DNA of 64,000 nt from Vibrio maerlii (GTDB lineage Bacteria; Pseudomonadota; Gammaproteobacteria; Enterobacterales; Vibrionaceae): NCBI RefSeq assembly GCF_003415655.1, contig NZ_QRHC01000002.1:434008-498007 (forward strand), written 5' to 3'. Positions within the stretch are counted from its first letter, which is position 1; each line of letters begins with the position of its first letter. The translations under genes were made by a program, and so were the position numbers. Shown piece by piece: positions 51,958-61,880 of the stretch. The notes beneath the pieces are model-generated. The model had not been told where the DNA came from and ran no database searches. It saw nothing but the letters and a program-made list of their open reading frames with translations.

Positions 51958-52029
51958 GTTTTCTAGTGGCTAATGTTTTCGAGTAGCTAATGTTATCTAG
52001 TCACCTGTGTTTTTAATAATTTAGGCTGA

Positions 52030-52803
52030 TTAGTCGATGTAGTAGACGTCATAAAAGAAATAGCCAGTAATCAGCACACTGGCGACAATCACAAACCTTC
52101 GCACCCATTCCCCAGGTAACAATCGAGATACCGACGCTGCACCATAGCCACCGAGCAATGTTCCAGCCATCACGATCACTCCACCAAACCAATCAATGGA
52201 ACCATTGATGATGAAGATGGTAATAGCCACCAGTGAAACCAGCGTTGAGATAAGCAGCTTAATCCCATTCATTTGGTTGATATCTTTGAAGCCCGCGAGC
52301 GCTAAGTAGCTTAATGAGATAATACCTAACCCTGCATTAAAGAAACCGCCATAAATTGATATCAGTAGGAATAGAGCCAATAACCCTACCTGCCCAACAA
52401 CCCCTGCGTGCTTATTACCCGAGCCAATGCGCTTGAACATTTGGTTGAGGTTTGCACCGAAGATAAACAGCACAGTCGCAAACAATAGCAACCATGGGAT
52501 TGCTGTCGAGAAGGCGTGTTCGGGAGTCTGGAGTAGCAATAACGCCCCGAGTGTCCCACCTAATAGGCTTAGCACTACGATGGCTACCAAGCTGTTTTTA
52601 GTTGCCTTAATTTCGTTTTTAAAGGCCACAGCACCACTAATGTAGCCTGCACACGAAGCAAAGGTGTTGGTGGCATTCGCGATAACTGGTGGGATGCCGA
52701 TATAGAGTAGGGCTGGGAAGGTAATAAAGCTCCCACCACCAGCAATTGAGTTGAGAACTCCTCCAAGTACACCTGCAAAAAACAGCAATAAGATCTCTAG
52801 CAT
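52030..52803 (-). CDS. TSUP-family permease (TauE/SafE)
   Basis: 257 residues from the ATG at 52803 (AGGAACTT upstream); a longer frame to 52854 is discounted. About eight membrane helices, with the TSUP N-terminal motif GVLGGVLNSIAGGGSFITFPALL and its repeat half GGFFNAGLGIISLSYLALAG. Family members export or import sulfite, sulfoacetate and related organosulfur or anionic compounds. It is divergent from the oxidoreductase gene at 52944. Substrate unknown. Confidence 0.88.
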   Translation of the reverse strand: MLEILLLFFAGVLGGVLNSIAGGGSFITFPALLYIGIPPVIANATNTFASCAGYISGAVAFKNEIKATKNSLVAIVVLSLLGGTLGALLLLQTPEHAFSTAIPWLLLFATVLFIFGANLNQMFKRIGSGNKHAGVVGQVGLLALFLLISIYGGFFNAGLGIISLSYLALAGFKDINQMNGIKLLISTLVSLVAITIFIINGSIDWFGGVIVMAGTLLGGYGAASVSRLLPGEWVRRFVIVASVLITGYFFYDVYYID

Positions 52804-52943
52804 AAGTTCCTTTGTTCGTTGAGTGTCCGGTGTGATTGATACATTGAGGTTCAAACAATAGCAGAATTGAGGGTGGCTGAAACAGGTGACCTTGGTAGAA
52901 TACTGAGAGAAAAATTATTAAATCAATTACATGGATGGCCTTC

Positions 52944-53918
52944 ATGATTAAACTTGCGATCATCGGAACTAACTGGATTACCGAACAATTTATCGATGCT
53001 GCTAAGCAAACAGGCGAGTATGAACTCGCGGCAGTATATTCACGCAACCTAGAAACCGCACAAGCGTTCGCAGTGAAGCATTCAGCAGCACAGAGTTACG
53101 ATTCACTAGAACAACTGGGAAAAAGTGATATCGATGCCGTGTACATTGCCAGTCCAAACTCGTTCCATGGACCACAAGCTATTGAGATGATGAAAGCGGG
53201 GAAGCACGTTATTGTAGAAAAGCCTATGGCATCTAATTACGCACTGGCGTGTGAGATGTTTGAGGTAGCGACGCAACAAGGTATTGTGTTGATGGAAGCC
53301 CATACCTCACCCTATATCCCCAACTTCCAAGTCCTGGAATCTTCGCTTGGGAAGGTGGGCAAGCTACGTAAAGCCAATATTCAGTACTGCCAGTACTCTT
53401 CTCGCTACCAAAAGTACCTCAATGGAGAAAATCCTAATACGTTTAACCCAGCGTTTGCGAATGGCTCGATTATGGATATCGGTTTTTACTGTGTAGCGGG
53501 CATGGTTGCGTTGTTTGGAGAGCCAAAGTCTGTGCAGGCAAATGCAACGCTACTAGAGTCTGGCGTTGATGGACATGGCAGCGTTATCTGTAACTATGGT
53601 GATTTCGATGTGGTCTTAACTCACTCTAAGATTAACGATAGCTTCTTGCCAAGTGAAATCATGGGCGAAGAAGGGACGCTCCAGGTAGACATGATCTCTA
53701 TTGCAAATAAGGTACGTTTCCACCAGCGTGATAAAGCGCCGTTTGATTTGAGTGTCGAACAAAACGATAACCGCATGTTCTACGAAGCTCAGGCTTTCGC
53801 AGAGCGTGTCAAAGCTGGTGAGATGGATGAAGAAGCCACTCAGCGTTCTTTGATTACCTCGAAGCTACTCAATGAGATTCGTCAGCAAACGGGCGTTGTT
53901 TTCCCCACAGACCAATAA
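52944..53918 (+). CDS. Gfo/Idh/MocA-family oxidoreductase
   Basis: 324 residues from the ATG at 52944. The N-terminal NAD(P)-binding half begins MIKLAIIGTNWITEQFIDAA. The EKP motif with the catalytic Lys is in IVEKPMASNYALACEMFE, and the C-terminal alpha/beta domain contains DIGFYCVAGMVALFGEP. It is likely a dehydrogenase of a sugar or diol, as in the scyllo-inositol/dihydrodiol dehydrogenase branch, but the substrate is undetermined. A terminator follows. Confidence 0.88.
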   Translation: MIKLAIIGTNWITEQFIDAAKQTGEYELAAVYSRNLETAQAFAVKHSAAQSYDSLEQLGKSDIDAVYIASPNSFHGPQAIEMMKAGKHVIVEKPMASNYALACEMFEVATQQGIVLMEAHTSPYIPNFQVLESSLGKVGKLRKANIQYCQYSSRYQKYLNGENPNTFNPAFANGSIMDIGFYCVAGMVALFGEPKSVQANATLLESGVDGHGSVICNYGDFDVVLTHSKINDSFLPSEIMGEEGTLQVDMISIANKVRFHQRDKAPFDLSVEQNDNRMFYEAQAFAERVKAGEMDEEATQRSLITSKLLNEIRQQTGVVFPTDQ

Positions 53919-53936
53919 TTCAGATAGACAATACAA

Positions 53937-53969
53937 AAATGGGCAGTGTTTTCGACATTGCCCATTTTG
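53937..53969 (+). terminator. Terminator after the Gfo/Idh/MocA gene
   Basis: AAAATGGGCAGTGT pairs with ACATTGCCCATTTT (one G-U pair), A- and T-rich on the two sides, so usable in both directions. Confidence 0.85.
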
Positions 53970-54003
53970 CTTTCTATGTTGACACGAGACACTAGTTGAT
54001 ACG

Positions 54004-54708
54004 TTAAGCGATCATTGACGATATTAGGCCAATCAAACCACCAAACACGCCGCCCCAAACCACCAGCCAGCCAAGGTGCTGCTTAATCATAGTTTGTACC
54101 ATCTCTTTGACCATTTTAGGTGTCAGCTCGTTGAGGCGTTGGTCAATAATATTCTCGATATTTGTGCTGATCTCTTCCATCATTTTCGGTGATTCTAGCT
54201 GCTCTTTTAGTGCGTTTTTCACCGTATCGCTCTGACTGATGTTAACGACGGCCTCTTGCATTTTTTCAACAAAAGGCTGCTTCATTGGCTGCAGGGCTTC
54301 AGTGCCACCAAACATTGCTAGCATGCCGCCGAACTGAGAGTTGGCAATAACCTCAACCAAGGAGTCGAAAGTTGGGTTGAAGTCGATCTTGTTGATGATC
54401 GGTTCTAAATTGATTGGCTGTTTGCCATTCATTTCTTGGCTAAGGAAGCGGTCGATGTTTTCGTTGGTAAAGAACTGCTCCATCATCAGGTTCTTAATCG
54501 CTGCTTTAAAATCTTCAAAGCGAGCAGGGATGATGCCCGAGCCATACAATCCTGGCACTTTTTCAAACAGCATATGGATTGCCAACCAATTGGTGATGGC
54601 ACCAGAGAAGGCAAACAGACCTGCATACAGCAGTGCGTCGTTTTGCGTTTGGTAGCCAGCTGCAAGAATTGCGATGGCAATTAAATTGGTAATTAGACTC
54701 TTATTCAT
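54004..54708 (-). CDS. DUF445 membrane protein
   Basis: A 234-residue protein with hydrophobic helices at the N-terminus (about residues 5-45, with GAITNWLAIHMLFEKVPGLYGSGIIPAR, the DUF445 signature) and one at the C-terminus (about 212-232). A long helical domain lies between. DUF445 proteins resemble YheB-type membrane proteins of unknown role. Single gene. Confidence 0.85.
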   Translation of the reverse strand: MNKSLITNLIAIAILAAGYQTQNDALLYAGLFAFSGAITNWLAIHMLFEKVPGLYGSGIIPARFEDFKAAIKNLMMEQFFTNENIDRFLSQEMNGKQPINLEPIINKIDFNPTFDSLVEVIANSQFGGMLAMFGGTEALQPMKQPFVEKMQEAVVNISQSDTVKNALKEQLESPKMMEEISTNIENIIDQRLNELTPKMVKEMVQTMIKQHLGWLVVWGGVFGGLIGLISSMIA

Positions 54709-54791
54709 GGTTCCAGAAATAACGGATGAGTAATTTGTGGCGTGATTCTATCAGCATTGGGGGAGGGAGCGTCAACTTGCTTGGAGTATGA

Positions 54792-54818
54792 AAGCTAGTG
54801 TGGGTGCCACACTAGCTT
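54792..54818 (-). terminator. Hairpin at the end of the ugp operon
   Basis: AAGCTAGTGTGG pairs with CCACACTAGCTT, loop GTG, 20 bp beyond the stop codon of the last operon gene. The T-run is short. Confidence 0.7.
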
Positions 54819-54837
54819 ATTGAGAGTTACAGTGATG

Positions 54838-55644
54838 TTAGCTGCGAAGCGTTAGTAGGTGGTCAGTCAGCTCAGCAAAGCCATAGCCACCTTTGGATGA
54901 GGTGATGAACTTGGGCTTTGCGTTTAAGCTCTCTAAATGAGGTTGAATGTTGTTAACGCCAAAGGTTGTCGGTAACCAAGCAAACATCGATTCATCATTC
55001 AGAGAATCGCCAATATAGGCAATGTTTAGGCTTGAGAGCGAGTGCCCATTTGCATTATTCTCCAAGTACTTTTCACTCGAGAAACACTTACTATGTTCAC
55101 CCACCCATACGTTGATATGGATTGAACTCTGTGTCGCTTTTACTTCTTCACCATTGAGTTCTAGCTGCTGTATAGCGTTGAGTAGCGATGTAGTGACGTC
55201 ATTACTTACAGGTATACGATCTTGTCCGATATTGATCGCCACATCGCAAAAGCGAAAGGCTTGATCATTGGCAAGCTCGATCCCAGGATACTCGCTGAGT
55301 AGTTCTTGCAAGAGTGAGATCAGCGCCTGCTGCTGCGCTCGCATCTCGTAAAGTGGCTTTAATGAGTGAGTCACAAATCCTGACTCACTTTTTCGCATCC
55401 AGAATGCGCCATTCTCGCCAATCACGCCATGCACTGGCCATAGTTTGGCAATTTGGTCGCACCAACCCGCACAAGCCCCCGTGACAGCGACTACCTTAAT
55501 CCCAGCAAGCTCAAGCTTGTTGAGTGCTTGTAGAGTTTCAGGTGGCAGCTTTCCCTCCCAAGTTAAGGTGTCATCGACATCGGTGAGTAACCATTGAATC
55601 TCATTGGCCTGAGCGTGAGATAGCGCTGCTAATGGCTTAGGCAT
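54838..55644 (-). CDS. HAD-IIB phosphatase in the ugp operon
   Basis: 268 residues from the ATG at 55644; the longer frame to 55788 runs inside the ATPase gene and is rejected. Motif I is [13 protein letters not shown] (Asp-x-Asp), motif [10 protein letters not shown] and motif [13 protein letters not shown], with a mannosyl-3-phosphoglycerate-phosphatase-like arrangement. Its start overlaps the ugpC stop by 8 bp, so it is translationally coupled to the importer. It may release phosphate from an imported phosphoester such as glycerol-3-P; that is inference. Confidence 0.8.
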   Translation of the reverse strand: MPKPLAALSHAQANEIQWLLTDVDDTLTWEGKLPPETLQALNKLELAGIKVVAVTGACAGWCDQIAKLWPVHGVIGENGAFWMRKSESGFVTHSLKPLYEMRAQQQALISLLQELLSEYPGIELANDQAFRFCDVAINIGQDRIPVSNDVTTSLLNAIQQLELNGEEVKATQSSIHINVWVGEHSKCFSSEKYLENNANGHSLSSLNIAYIGDSLNDESMFAWLPTTFGVNNIQPHLESLNAKPKFITSSKGGYGFAELTDHLLTLRS

Positions 55645-56740
55645 TAATAACCTCTTGTTGGATGGTTTGCGTCTTGGGCTCGATTCGCTTTGACGTTTGG
55701 GTATTAAATAGGTGAATGTGTTCTTGCTCAATTCCGAGACCCAATGTGTCGCCAATATCGATCTTTGAGTGTCCCTCGACGCGTACAACCATCTTCTGTG
55801 ATTCTTGTCCTAACGTTTTGCAGTAAAGCAGTAAATCTGCACCCAATGATTCAATTAGCTCCACTTCAACATTGAACCAAGGGTTTTCTGTGGTGAGGTA
55901 AAGGTGCTCTGGTCTTAAACCAAGCTTCACTTCACCAAGGTCAAGCGTTTGAGTGTTCATGTTAAATAACTCGTCTCCGAGCATTAGGCCATCTACTGCG
56001 ACTTCACCTTCCAAGATATTCATTGATGGTGAGCCGATAAAGGTGGCGACAAACTGCGAGGCTGGGTAGTCGTAGATTTCAAGTGGTGTACCCACCTGCT
56101 CGACGTTACCTTTGTTAAGAACCACTAGCTTGTCAGCGAGTGTCATTGCCTCAACTTGGTCATGAGTAACATACACGGATGTTGTTCCTAGACGGCGTTG
56201 CAGGCGTTTGATTTCCAAGCGCATCTGAACACGCAGCTTTGCATCAAGATTCGAGAGTGGTTCATCAAAAAGAAACACTTTTGGCTCACGTACAATTGCA
56301 CGGCCCATCGCGACACGTTGACGCTGACCACCAGAGAGTTGCTTAGGTTTGCGATCCAGCAGCTCTTTAAGTTCCAGCATCTCGGCAGCTTCAGAGACCA
56401 AGCGCTCTATCTCTGCTTTCGGTGTTTTTCGGTTACGTAACCCATAAGCCATGTTGTCGTATACCGTCATGTGCGGGTATAGCGCATAGTTCTGGAATAC
56501 CATAGCGATGTCACGCTCACCAGGCTCTAGCTCATTCACCACGTTTTCGTCGATGTGTAGCGTACCCGAGGTGATCTCTTCGAGCCCAGCTAGCATGCGT
56601 AGCAATGTTGATTTGCCACAGCCACTTGGGCCAACCAGTACAACCATCTCACCGTCATGGATATCGAGATTCAATTTGGGGATCGCTTGGTAGCCATTTG
56701 GGTAACATTTAGCGATGTTTGAAAGAGTTAAAGTCGACAT
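55637..56740 (-). CDS. ugpC: sn-glycerol-3-phosphate ABC importer ATPase
   Basis: A 367-residue MalK/UgpC-type ATPase. Walker A is GPSGCGKST, the Q-loop [11 protein letters not shown], signature [19 protein letters not shown] and Walker [19 protein letters not shown]-terminal TOBE regulatory domain follows (about residues 240-350). It powers the UgpAE permease. The gene starts directly after ugpE. Confidence 0.9.
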   Translation of the reverse strand: MSTLTLSNIAKCYPNGYQAIPKLNLDIHDGEMVVLVGPSGCGKSTLLRMLAGLEEITSGTLHIDENVVNELEPGERDIAMVFQNYALYPHMTVYDNMAYGLRNRKTPKAEIERLVSEAAEMLELKELLDRKPKQLSGGQRQRVAMGRAIVREPKVFLFDEPLSNLDAKLRVQMRLEIKRLQRRLGTTSVYVTHDQVEAMTLADKLVVLNKGNVEQVGTPLEIYDYPASQFVATFIGSPSMNILEGEVAVDGLMLGDELFNMNTQTLDLGEVKLGLRPEHLYLTTENPWFNVEVELIESLGADLLLYCKTLGQESQKMVVRVEGHSKIDIGDTLGLGIEQEHIHLFNTQTSKRIEPKTQTIQQEVINA

Positions 56741-57589
56741 TTATTTCTCCGAGTCTACCAAGCCTTTAACGAATGCTTTCTGCATTGCGATAACAACAAT
56801 TACGGGTGGCAACATTGCAATAATGGTGGTTGCCATGATTTTGTTCCATTCGATCACGCCATCGACAACACCCAGCATCTGTTTGATGCCCATAACAATG
56901 GTGTAGTACTGAGCGTCAGTGGTGATCAGTAGCGGCCAGAGGTATTGGTTCCAACCGTAGATAAAGGTAATAACGAATAGTGCGGCGATATTGGTGCGTG
57001 AAAGGGGCAGCAAAATATCAAAGAAGAATTTGATAGGCCCTGCTCCGTCAATACGTGCGGCTTCTACTAGCTCGTTTGGTACTGTCATAAAGAACTGACG
57101 GAATAAGAAGGTTGCTGTCGCACTGGCAATCAATGGAATGGTGAGTCCATAGAAAGAGTTAAGCATATTGAGATTAGTGATTACCTCGAACGTTGGCATG
57201 ATGCGAACTTCTACCGGTAGCATTAAGGTGAAGAAGATCATCCAGAAGGCGATCATTCGGCCTCGAAAGCGGAAGAACACCACGGCATAGGCCGACATGA
57301 TCGAGATGGTAAGCTTACCTATAGTGATACACAGTGCCATGATCAACGAGTTAGTGAGCATGTGCATAATTGGCAGTGCATTATTGTTGTATGTGCTCTC
57401 GTTACCGAGCAGATCACGAAAGACACTAAAACCAAGATCACCAAACCATAGCGGCGTACCAGTGGCAAAGGCCGTGTTCTCATGGGTGGTTGCAACTAGT
57501 GCAATCCATACCGGTAAGGCGATAGACACGATGCCGAGTACTAGAATGACGTGGCAAAAAATATTGAATAGGGGTCTTCTTTCTACCAT
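56741..57589 (-). CDS. ugpE: sn-glycerol-3-phosphate ABC importer permease
   Basis: A 282-residue binding-protein-dependent permease with six helices. The EAA loop is EAARIDGAGPIKFFFDILLPLS, which docks the ATPase. The gene order B-A-E-C matches the E. coli ugp operon. Its start overlaps the ugpA stop by one base. Confidence 0.9.
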   Translation of the reverse strand: MVERRPLFNIFCHVILVLGIVSIALPVWIALVATTHENTAFATGTPLWFGDLGFSVFRDLLGNESTYNNNALPIMHMLTNSLIMALCITIGKLTISIMSAYAVVFFRFRGRMIAFWMIFFTLMLPVEVRIMPTFEVITNLNMLNSFYGLTIPLIASATATFLFRQFFMTVPNELVEAARIDGAGPIKFFFDILLPLSRTNIAALFVITFIYGWNQYLWPLLITTDAQYYTIVMGIKQMLGVVDGVIEWNKIMATTIIAMLPPVIVVIAMQKAFVKGLVDSEK

Positions 57590-58470
57590 TAGTACGCCAC
57601 CTTCTTTTCGACATATTTAAATTGAATCACTGTTAACATCGCGACTAAGACCATCAGAATGACAGACTGTGCAGCAGATGAGCCTAGATCCAGTCCAATG
57701 AACCCATCGTTGTATACCTTGTAAACCAGAGTCGATGTGCTGTTGCTTGGGCCACCTTGCGTCATCGCATGAATGATGGCGAAGGTATCAAAGAAGGCGT
57801 AGACGAAGTTCACGACCAGCAGGAAGAAGCTGGTTGGTGAAATCAGCGGGAAGCTAATGGTTAAAAAGCGCTTTACTGGACCACTACCATCAATAGCTGC
57901 CGCTTCATGCAGTGATTTTGGTACCGATTGCAATGCAGCTAAGAAGAATAGGAAATTGTAGCTGATTTGTTTCCAGGTGGAGGTGATCACGACCATCCAC
58001 ATGGCATGGCTACCATTGAGGGTTGGGTTCCAATTCACGCCAAACCAATTCAGCATATCGGTGATCACACCAATGGTTGGATCAAATAGGAATAACCACA
58101 ATGAGCCTGCGACCACCGGGGCTACCGCGTAGGGCCAGATTAAGAAAGTGCGATACATAGTAGCGCCGCGCACAATATGTTCGGCAAAGGCAGAGAGCAC
58201 TAGTGCACTGACCAAGGCTAGAACCGCAACACTGATGCTGAACTGCATCGTGGTGAAAAAAGAATCTAGGTAGTAGCTATCGTTAACGAGTTTGGTGAAG
58301 TTTTCTAACCCCACAAACTCGCGGCTCATTCCAAACGCATCTTCTAACTGCGAAGACTGGAATACTGCTTGGCCTGCTGGCCAGATAAAAAAGACTAAGG
58401 TGATAACCAGCTGCGGCGCAATCAGTGCGTAGGGCAGCCACTTATTCTTGAATACAACTTGTGATGACAT
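57589..58470 (-). CDS. ugpA: sn-glycerol-3-phosphate ABC importer permease
   Basis: A 293-residue six-helix permease. The EAA loop is [26 protein letters not shown], and the N-terminus [26 protein letters not shown] is typical of UgpA. It lies after a stable intercistronic hairpin that separates it from the binding-protein gene. Confidence 0.9.
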   Translation of the reverse strand: MSSQVVFKNKWLPYALIAPQLVITLVFFIWPAGQAVFQSSQLEDAFGMSREFVGLENFTKLVNDSYYLDSFFTTMQFSISVAVLALVSALVLSAFAEHIVRGATMYRTFLIWPYAVAPVVAGSLWLFLFDPTIGVITDMLNWFGVNWNPTLNGSHAMWMVVITSTWKQISYNFLFFLAALQSVPKSLHEAAAIDGSGPVKRFLTISFPLISPTSFFLLVVNFVYAFFDTFAIIHAMTQGGPSNSTSTLVYKVYNDGFIGLDLGSSAAQSVILMVLVAMLTVIQFKYVEKKVAY

Positions 58471-58485
58471 AAAGGTATACCGGAG

Positions 58486-58514
58486 AATCGCTACCCTTTA
58501 ACAGGGTAGCGATT
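58486..58514 (-). other. Intercistronic hairpin between ugpB and ugpA
   Basis: AATCGCTACCCT pairs perfectly with AGGGTAGCGATT over 12 bp with a 5-nt loop. No T-run follows. Such hairpins after binding-protein genes commonly protect the upstream mRNA, giving more binding protein than permease. Confidence 0.75.
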
Positions 58515-58529
58515 AAGTGAAGATTACGG

Positions 58530-59837
58530 TTATTTTTGCGTGCGCTCAAAGCGGCGTAGCTGCTCATCACCACGGCGTACCGCGTTGTTTAGCGCTGTTT
58601 TCGCTGATGCCTTGTTTGCCCAAACCGCTTCCAACTCTTCATTGATGATGTCACGAGTTTGCAGGAAGTTACCAAAGCGAATGCCTTTTGAGTTCTCTGT
58701 TGGTTCAACCGAGGTCATTTGAATTACCGCAGTATCTGTTCCAGGGTTTGCTTGGTAGAACCCTTGCTCTTCAGTCAGCTCATACGCTTGCTTCGTGATT
58801 GGCAGGTAACCAGTAAATTGGTGCCAATCCGCTTGTACTTCCGCACTTGATAGGTATGTGAAGAACTTCGCTACACCCTTGTACTCTTCTGAAGAGTGAC
58901 CACGTAGAACCCATAGAGATGCACCACCGATGATGGTGTTTTGTGGTGTTTCGACTAGCTCATCGTCGTATGGAAGCTGAGCTACACCAACGTTGATACC
59001 TTTCATGTTCTCTTGGATGCCTGCTAGACCAGCAGATGAGCCCATGGTCATCGCACACTCTTGGGTGTAGAACAGTGGCATGCCATCAGACTGACGACCG
59101 CCGTACTTGAAGATACCTTCTTGCGACCACTCGCCCATTTTTTCAATGTGCTTCACGAAAGGTTCGGCATTGAACTTAAATTCGGTATTGAAGCCACCGA
59201 AACCGTTGTTCTCTGTTGCTACAGGGATGTTGTTACGAGCGCCGAAGTTCTCGATTTGCGTCCACGATTGCCATGTAGTAGAGAAGCCACATTGAGCGCC
59301 AGATGCAATCAATTTGCGAGAAACTTCTTCCATCTCTTTCCATGTTTTTGGTGCTTCTTTGATGCCCGCTTTCTCAAACATGTCTTGGTTGTAGTACATC
59401 ACAGGTGTTGAGCTGTTAAACGGCATAGACAGCATCTCACCATCGTTAGTCGTGTAGTAACCCGTAACGGCTGATAGGTAGTTGTCTGCGTTAAACGGTT
59501 CTTTGGTATCTTCCATCAGTTCATAGACAGGATAGATAGCTTTTTCGGCACCCATCATAGTTGCCGTACCTACTTCAAATACTTGAACAATGGCTGGCTG
59601 CTCTTTTGCTCGGAACGCAGCGATAGCGCTGGTCATCGTTTCTGCGTAACTGCCTTTGTAAACTGGCTTGATCTCGTACTCAGATTGGCTTGCGTTAAAG
59701 TCAGAAGCAATTTCATTCACTTTCTGACCTAGCGCGCCACCCATTGCGTGCCACCACTCAACCTCTGTTTTCGCTTGAGCGCCTGTACTTAGCAGTGCAG
59801 CCGCTACCGCAATTCCTGTGAGGTGCTTAATAGACAT
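58530..59837 (-). CDS. ugpB: sn-glycerol-3-phosphate periplasmic binding protein
   Basis: A 435-residue solute-binding protein with a signal peptide (residues 1-22, ending TGAQA). The start of the mature protein, KTEVEWWHAMGGALGQKVNEIASDFN, resembles UgpB, and NSSTPVMYYNQDMFEKAGI is the usual hinge region. It binds sn-glycerol-3-P and probably glycerophosphodiesters. It is the first gene of the leftward operon. Pho-box-like sequence lies upstream at 59954. Confidence 0.9.
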   Translation of the reverse strand: MSIKHLTGIAVAAALLSTGAQAKTEVEWWHAMGGALGQKVNEIASDFNASQSEYEIKPVYKGSYAETMTSAIAAFRAKEQPAIVQVFEVGTATMMGAEKAIYPVYELMEDTKEPFNADNYLSAVTGYYTTNDGEMLSMPFNSSTPVMYYNQDMFEKAGIKEAPKTWKEMEEVSRKLIASGAQCGFSTTWQSWTQIENFGARNNIPVATENNGFGGFNTEFKFNAEPFVKHIEKMGEWSQEGIFKYGGRQSDGMPLFYTQECAMTMGSSAGLAGIQENMKGINVGVAQLPYDDELVETPQNTIIGGASLWVLRGHSSEEYKGVAKFFTYLSSAEVQADWHQFTGYLPITKQAYELTEEQGFYQANPGTDTAVIQMTSVEPTENSKGIRFGNFLQTRDIINEELEAVWANKASAKTALNNAVRRGDEQLRRFERTQK

Positions 59838-59884
59838 AATGTTTCCCTTTTTATTTGAGTATCAGTGTTGTCCTCGAAAGCAGG

Positions 59885-59921
59885 TGTTCATTCGTGTTCA
59901 ATTTCCCGCCCTCAATGTTCA
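59885..59921. promoter_or_regulatory. Phased TGTTCA repeats upstream of ugpB
   Basis: TGTTCA starts at 59885, 59895 and 59916, spaced by 10 and 21 bp (one and two helical turns). TGTTC is the half-site of GlpR operators, so the GlpR-like regulator at 60864 is a candidate binder. Confidence 0.5.
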
Positions 59922-59953
59922 AGTGAAAGTTAAATGAGGAAAATTACGTTTTG

Positions 59954-59982
59954 GTGACATTTAAATGAACTTAAATGAAAGG
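59954..59982 (-). promoter_or_regulatory. Pho-box-like repeats for ugpB
   Basis: Read leftward: CTTTCAT, then TTCAT ten bases later and GTCAC eleven bases after that, separated by AT-rich bases. This resembles tandem PhoB half-sites (CTGTCAT), located 117-145 bp upstream of the ugpB start. Confidence 0.5.
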
Positions 59983-60009
59983 TTTTAATTTAATAAATCG
60001 TTGATTCTT

Positions 60010-60027
60010 TCGTCATATGTTTGTCAT
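60010..60027 (+). promoter_or_regulatory. Pho box upstream of ugpQ
   Basis: TCGTCATATGTTTGTCAT, two direct GTCAT repeats 11 bp apart, agrees at 12 of 18 positions with CTGTCATAAATCTGTCAC. A possible -10 (GACAAT) is 8 bp downstream, and the ugpQ start is 54 bp away. Confidence 0.65.
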
Positions 60028-60081
60028 CAAGTAGAGACAATCTTCATTTGAAAATAAGTAAACTTTGACAAGGAACAGGAC

Positions 60082-60813
60082 ATGAAGATAACAGCACACC
60101 GCGGTTTATCTAGCCAAGCACCAGAGAATACGATTGCTGCGTTTGACCTTGCTATTGAGCAGGGAGTGGAGTGGATAGAAATCGATGTTCAACTAAGCAA
60201 AGATGATGTGCCGATGGTCATTCATGATCAGACAGTGAATCGCTGTTCTAATGGTAGTGGTAAAGTTTCGGGGTTGAGTTGTGATCAGCTACAACAACTT
60301 GATGCAGGGCTGTGGTTCGGTGATGCCTTCCGCGGTGAGATGATTCCCACACTGCTTGACACATTACAGTTTGCACATAAGCAGAGAGTAAAGCTCAATA
60401 TCGAACTTAAAGTGTATGAAGATGATGACATTGAACTGTTGTGCCGCCAAGTTCGTGCCGTCATAGAGCAGGTTGATATTGAAAGTGATCAGCTACTGTT
60501 TTCAAGTTTTTCGACACCGGCATTGATGTCAATGAAAGCGCTATTGCCTGAAATTCGTCGAGGTCAGTTGTGGCAAAAAGTGCCATCGCAGGCATTTAAT
60601 ATACTTGAAGATATTGAGGCTTACAGCGTTCACTGTGACTATCGCTTTTTAGATCAATCAACGGCGAAGATGATCAAAGAAGCGGATTATCAACTGTACT
60701 GCTATACCCCAAACTTCCCTGAATTAGTTGAACAACATTGGCTATGGGGTGTGGATATGATGATTACTGATATTCCTCAAGCCTATCAGCATCAGATACT
60801 TTCTTTTACTTAA
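60082..60813 (+). CDS. ugpQ: Glycerophosphodiester phosphodiesterase
   Basis: A 243-residue GDPD-family TIM barrel. The catalytic motif is ITAHRGLSSQAPENTIAAFD (His and Arg), with metal ligands in WIEIDVQLSKDDVPMVIHDQTVNR. It hydrolyses glycerophosphodiesters from phospholipids to sn-glycerol-3-P and an alcohol. There is no signal peptide, so it is cytoplasmic like E. coli UgpQ. It is divergent from the ugp importer operon and precedes the regulator gene by 50 bp. Confidence 0.93.
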   Translation: MKITAHRGLSSQAPENTIAAFDLAIEQGVEWIEIDVQLSKDDVPMVIHDQTVNRCSNGSGKVSGLSCDQLQQLDAGLWFGDAFRGEMIPTLLDTLQFAHKQRVKLNIELKVYEDDDIELLCRQVRAVIEQVDIESDQLLFSSFSTPALMSMKALLPEIRRGQLWQKVPSQAFNILEDIEAYSVHCDYRFLDQSTAKMIKEADYQLYCYTPNFPELVEQHWLWGVDMMITDIPQAYQHQILSFT

Positions 60814-60863
60814 GGTGACTTGTTTAAAAGGAAATGTTCAGGGTAATCTCTTAGAGTTCATCA

Positions 60864-61652
60864 ATGACTAATGGAAGGAATGGCGTCTCCATCATGCACC
60901 AATTGAGTCTGCGTCAGCAAAGTATTATCGATCTTATTCAGCACCAAGAGTATTGCACAATCGATGCGCTCTCTTCTCAGTTTAATGTCACTACACAAAC
61001 AATACGTCGTGATATCAACGAGCTCTGTAGTCTAGGTTTAGCAAGACGCCACCATGGCGGTGTGAGCTTGCCAACGACCCTAAGTAATCGAAGCTTTGTC
61101 TCTCGCAGTGCGACTAACCTATCCGAAAAGCAGCGTATTGCCAGTGCAGTAATCGAGCAAATCCCCGATGGTTGTACTTTGTTTTTGGGGATTGGTACCA
61201 CGATAGCGGCGATGGCTGAGCAATTAGGCCATCATCAAGAATTAAGAGTTGTGACCAACAACTTTCAGGCCGCGCACACTCTTTCTCAGTTTGAACAAAT
61301 TGAGATTTGGATGCCGGGTGGTCGATTACGCTCCAATGATGGTGATGTGGTGGGGGATAGTGTGAGTCAATTCTTTGGTCAGTTCTCTGCAGATATTGGT
61401 ATTGTGAGTTGTGCCGCGGTCTGTCTTGCATCTAATCCAGCCTCTGAGGGTTCCGCTCTCGATATTCAGCAACAAGAGTACGCTATGGAGCATGAACTGC
61501 GCGAGGCCATAGTCAGTCAGTCTATTATCTCTGGTGCCCAGCAAAAATGGCTGGTGGCAAATAGTACTAAGTGGCAGAGAAAAGCCAATGCGCGAGTCGC
61601 ACCGCTAAGCTATTTTGATAAGGTGTTTGGTTCAGCTGAAGAACTGGCTTAG
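60864..61652 (+). CDS. DeoR/GlpR-family regulator
   Basis: A 262-residue protein with an N-terminal helix-turn-helix (about residues 18-70; CTIDALSSQFNVTTQTIRRDIN) and a DeoR sensor domain with LFLGIGTTIAAMAEQL and MPGGRLR, close to GlpR. The start is uncertain: the ATG at 60894 (MHQLSLRQQ) better fits family N-termini, while 60864 is the longest frame. It probably controls ugp genes in response to glycerol-3-P, alongside PhoB. The TGTTCA repeats at 59885 are possible binding sites. Confidence 0.85.
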   Translation: MTNGRNGVSIMHQLSLRQQSIIDLIQHQEYCTIDALSSQFNVTTQTIRRDINELCSLGLARRHHGGVSLPTTLSNRSFVSRSATNLSEKQRIASAVIEQIPDGCTLFLGIGTTIAAMAEQLGHHQELRVVTNNFQAAHTLSQFEQIEIWMPGGRLRSNDGDVVGDSVSQFFGQFSADIGIVSCAAVCLASNPASEGSALDIQQQEYAMEHELREAIVSQSIISGAQQKWLVANSTKWQRKANARVAPLSYFDKVFGSAEELA

Positions 61653-61691
61653 CTGCTTAAGGCTCTTTTACCCATTGGGCTAAAACAAAAA

Positions 61692-61719
61692 AGGCCGAGA
61701 TTAAACAGCATCTCGGCCT
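61692..61719. terminator. Bidirectional terminator between the DeoR gene and the ABC exporter gene
   Basis: AGGCCGAGAT pairs with ATCTCGGCCT, with an A-run on the left. It best ends leftward transcription from the exporter gene. Confidence 0.8.
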
Positions 61720-61880
61720 ATTCCAGGCACAGCAAGCAAAGGTGCATGGATCGTGTTCATAGCTTTATCGACTAGTATGAATTGGTTAAAAAATAACACC
61801 CTTCTCTAGTTGATGTAAATGTTTCATAAGTGGTATTTAATTTCTCCAATTATTACATTCATTATTTTTAGGTAAGTCAT

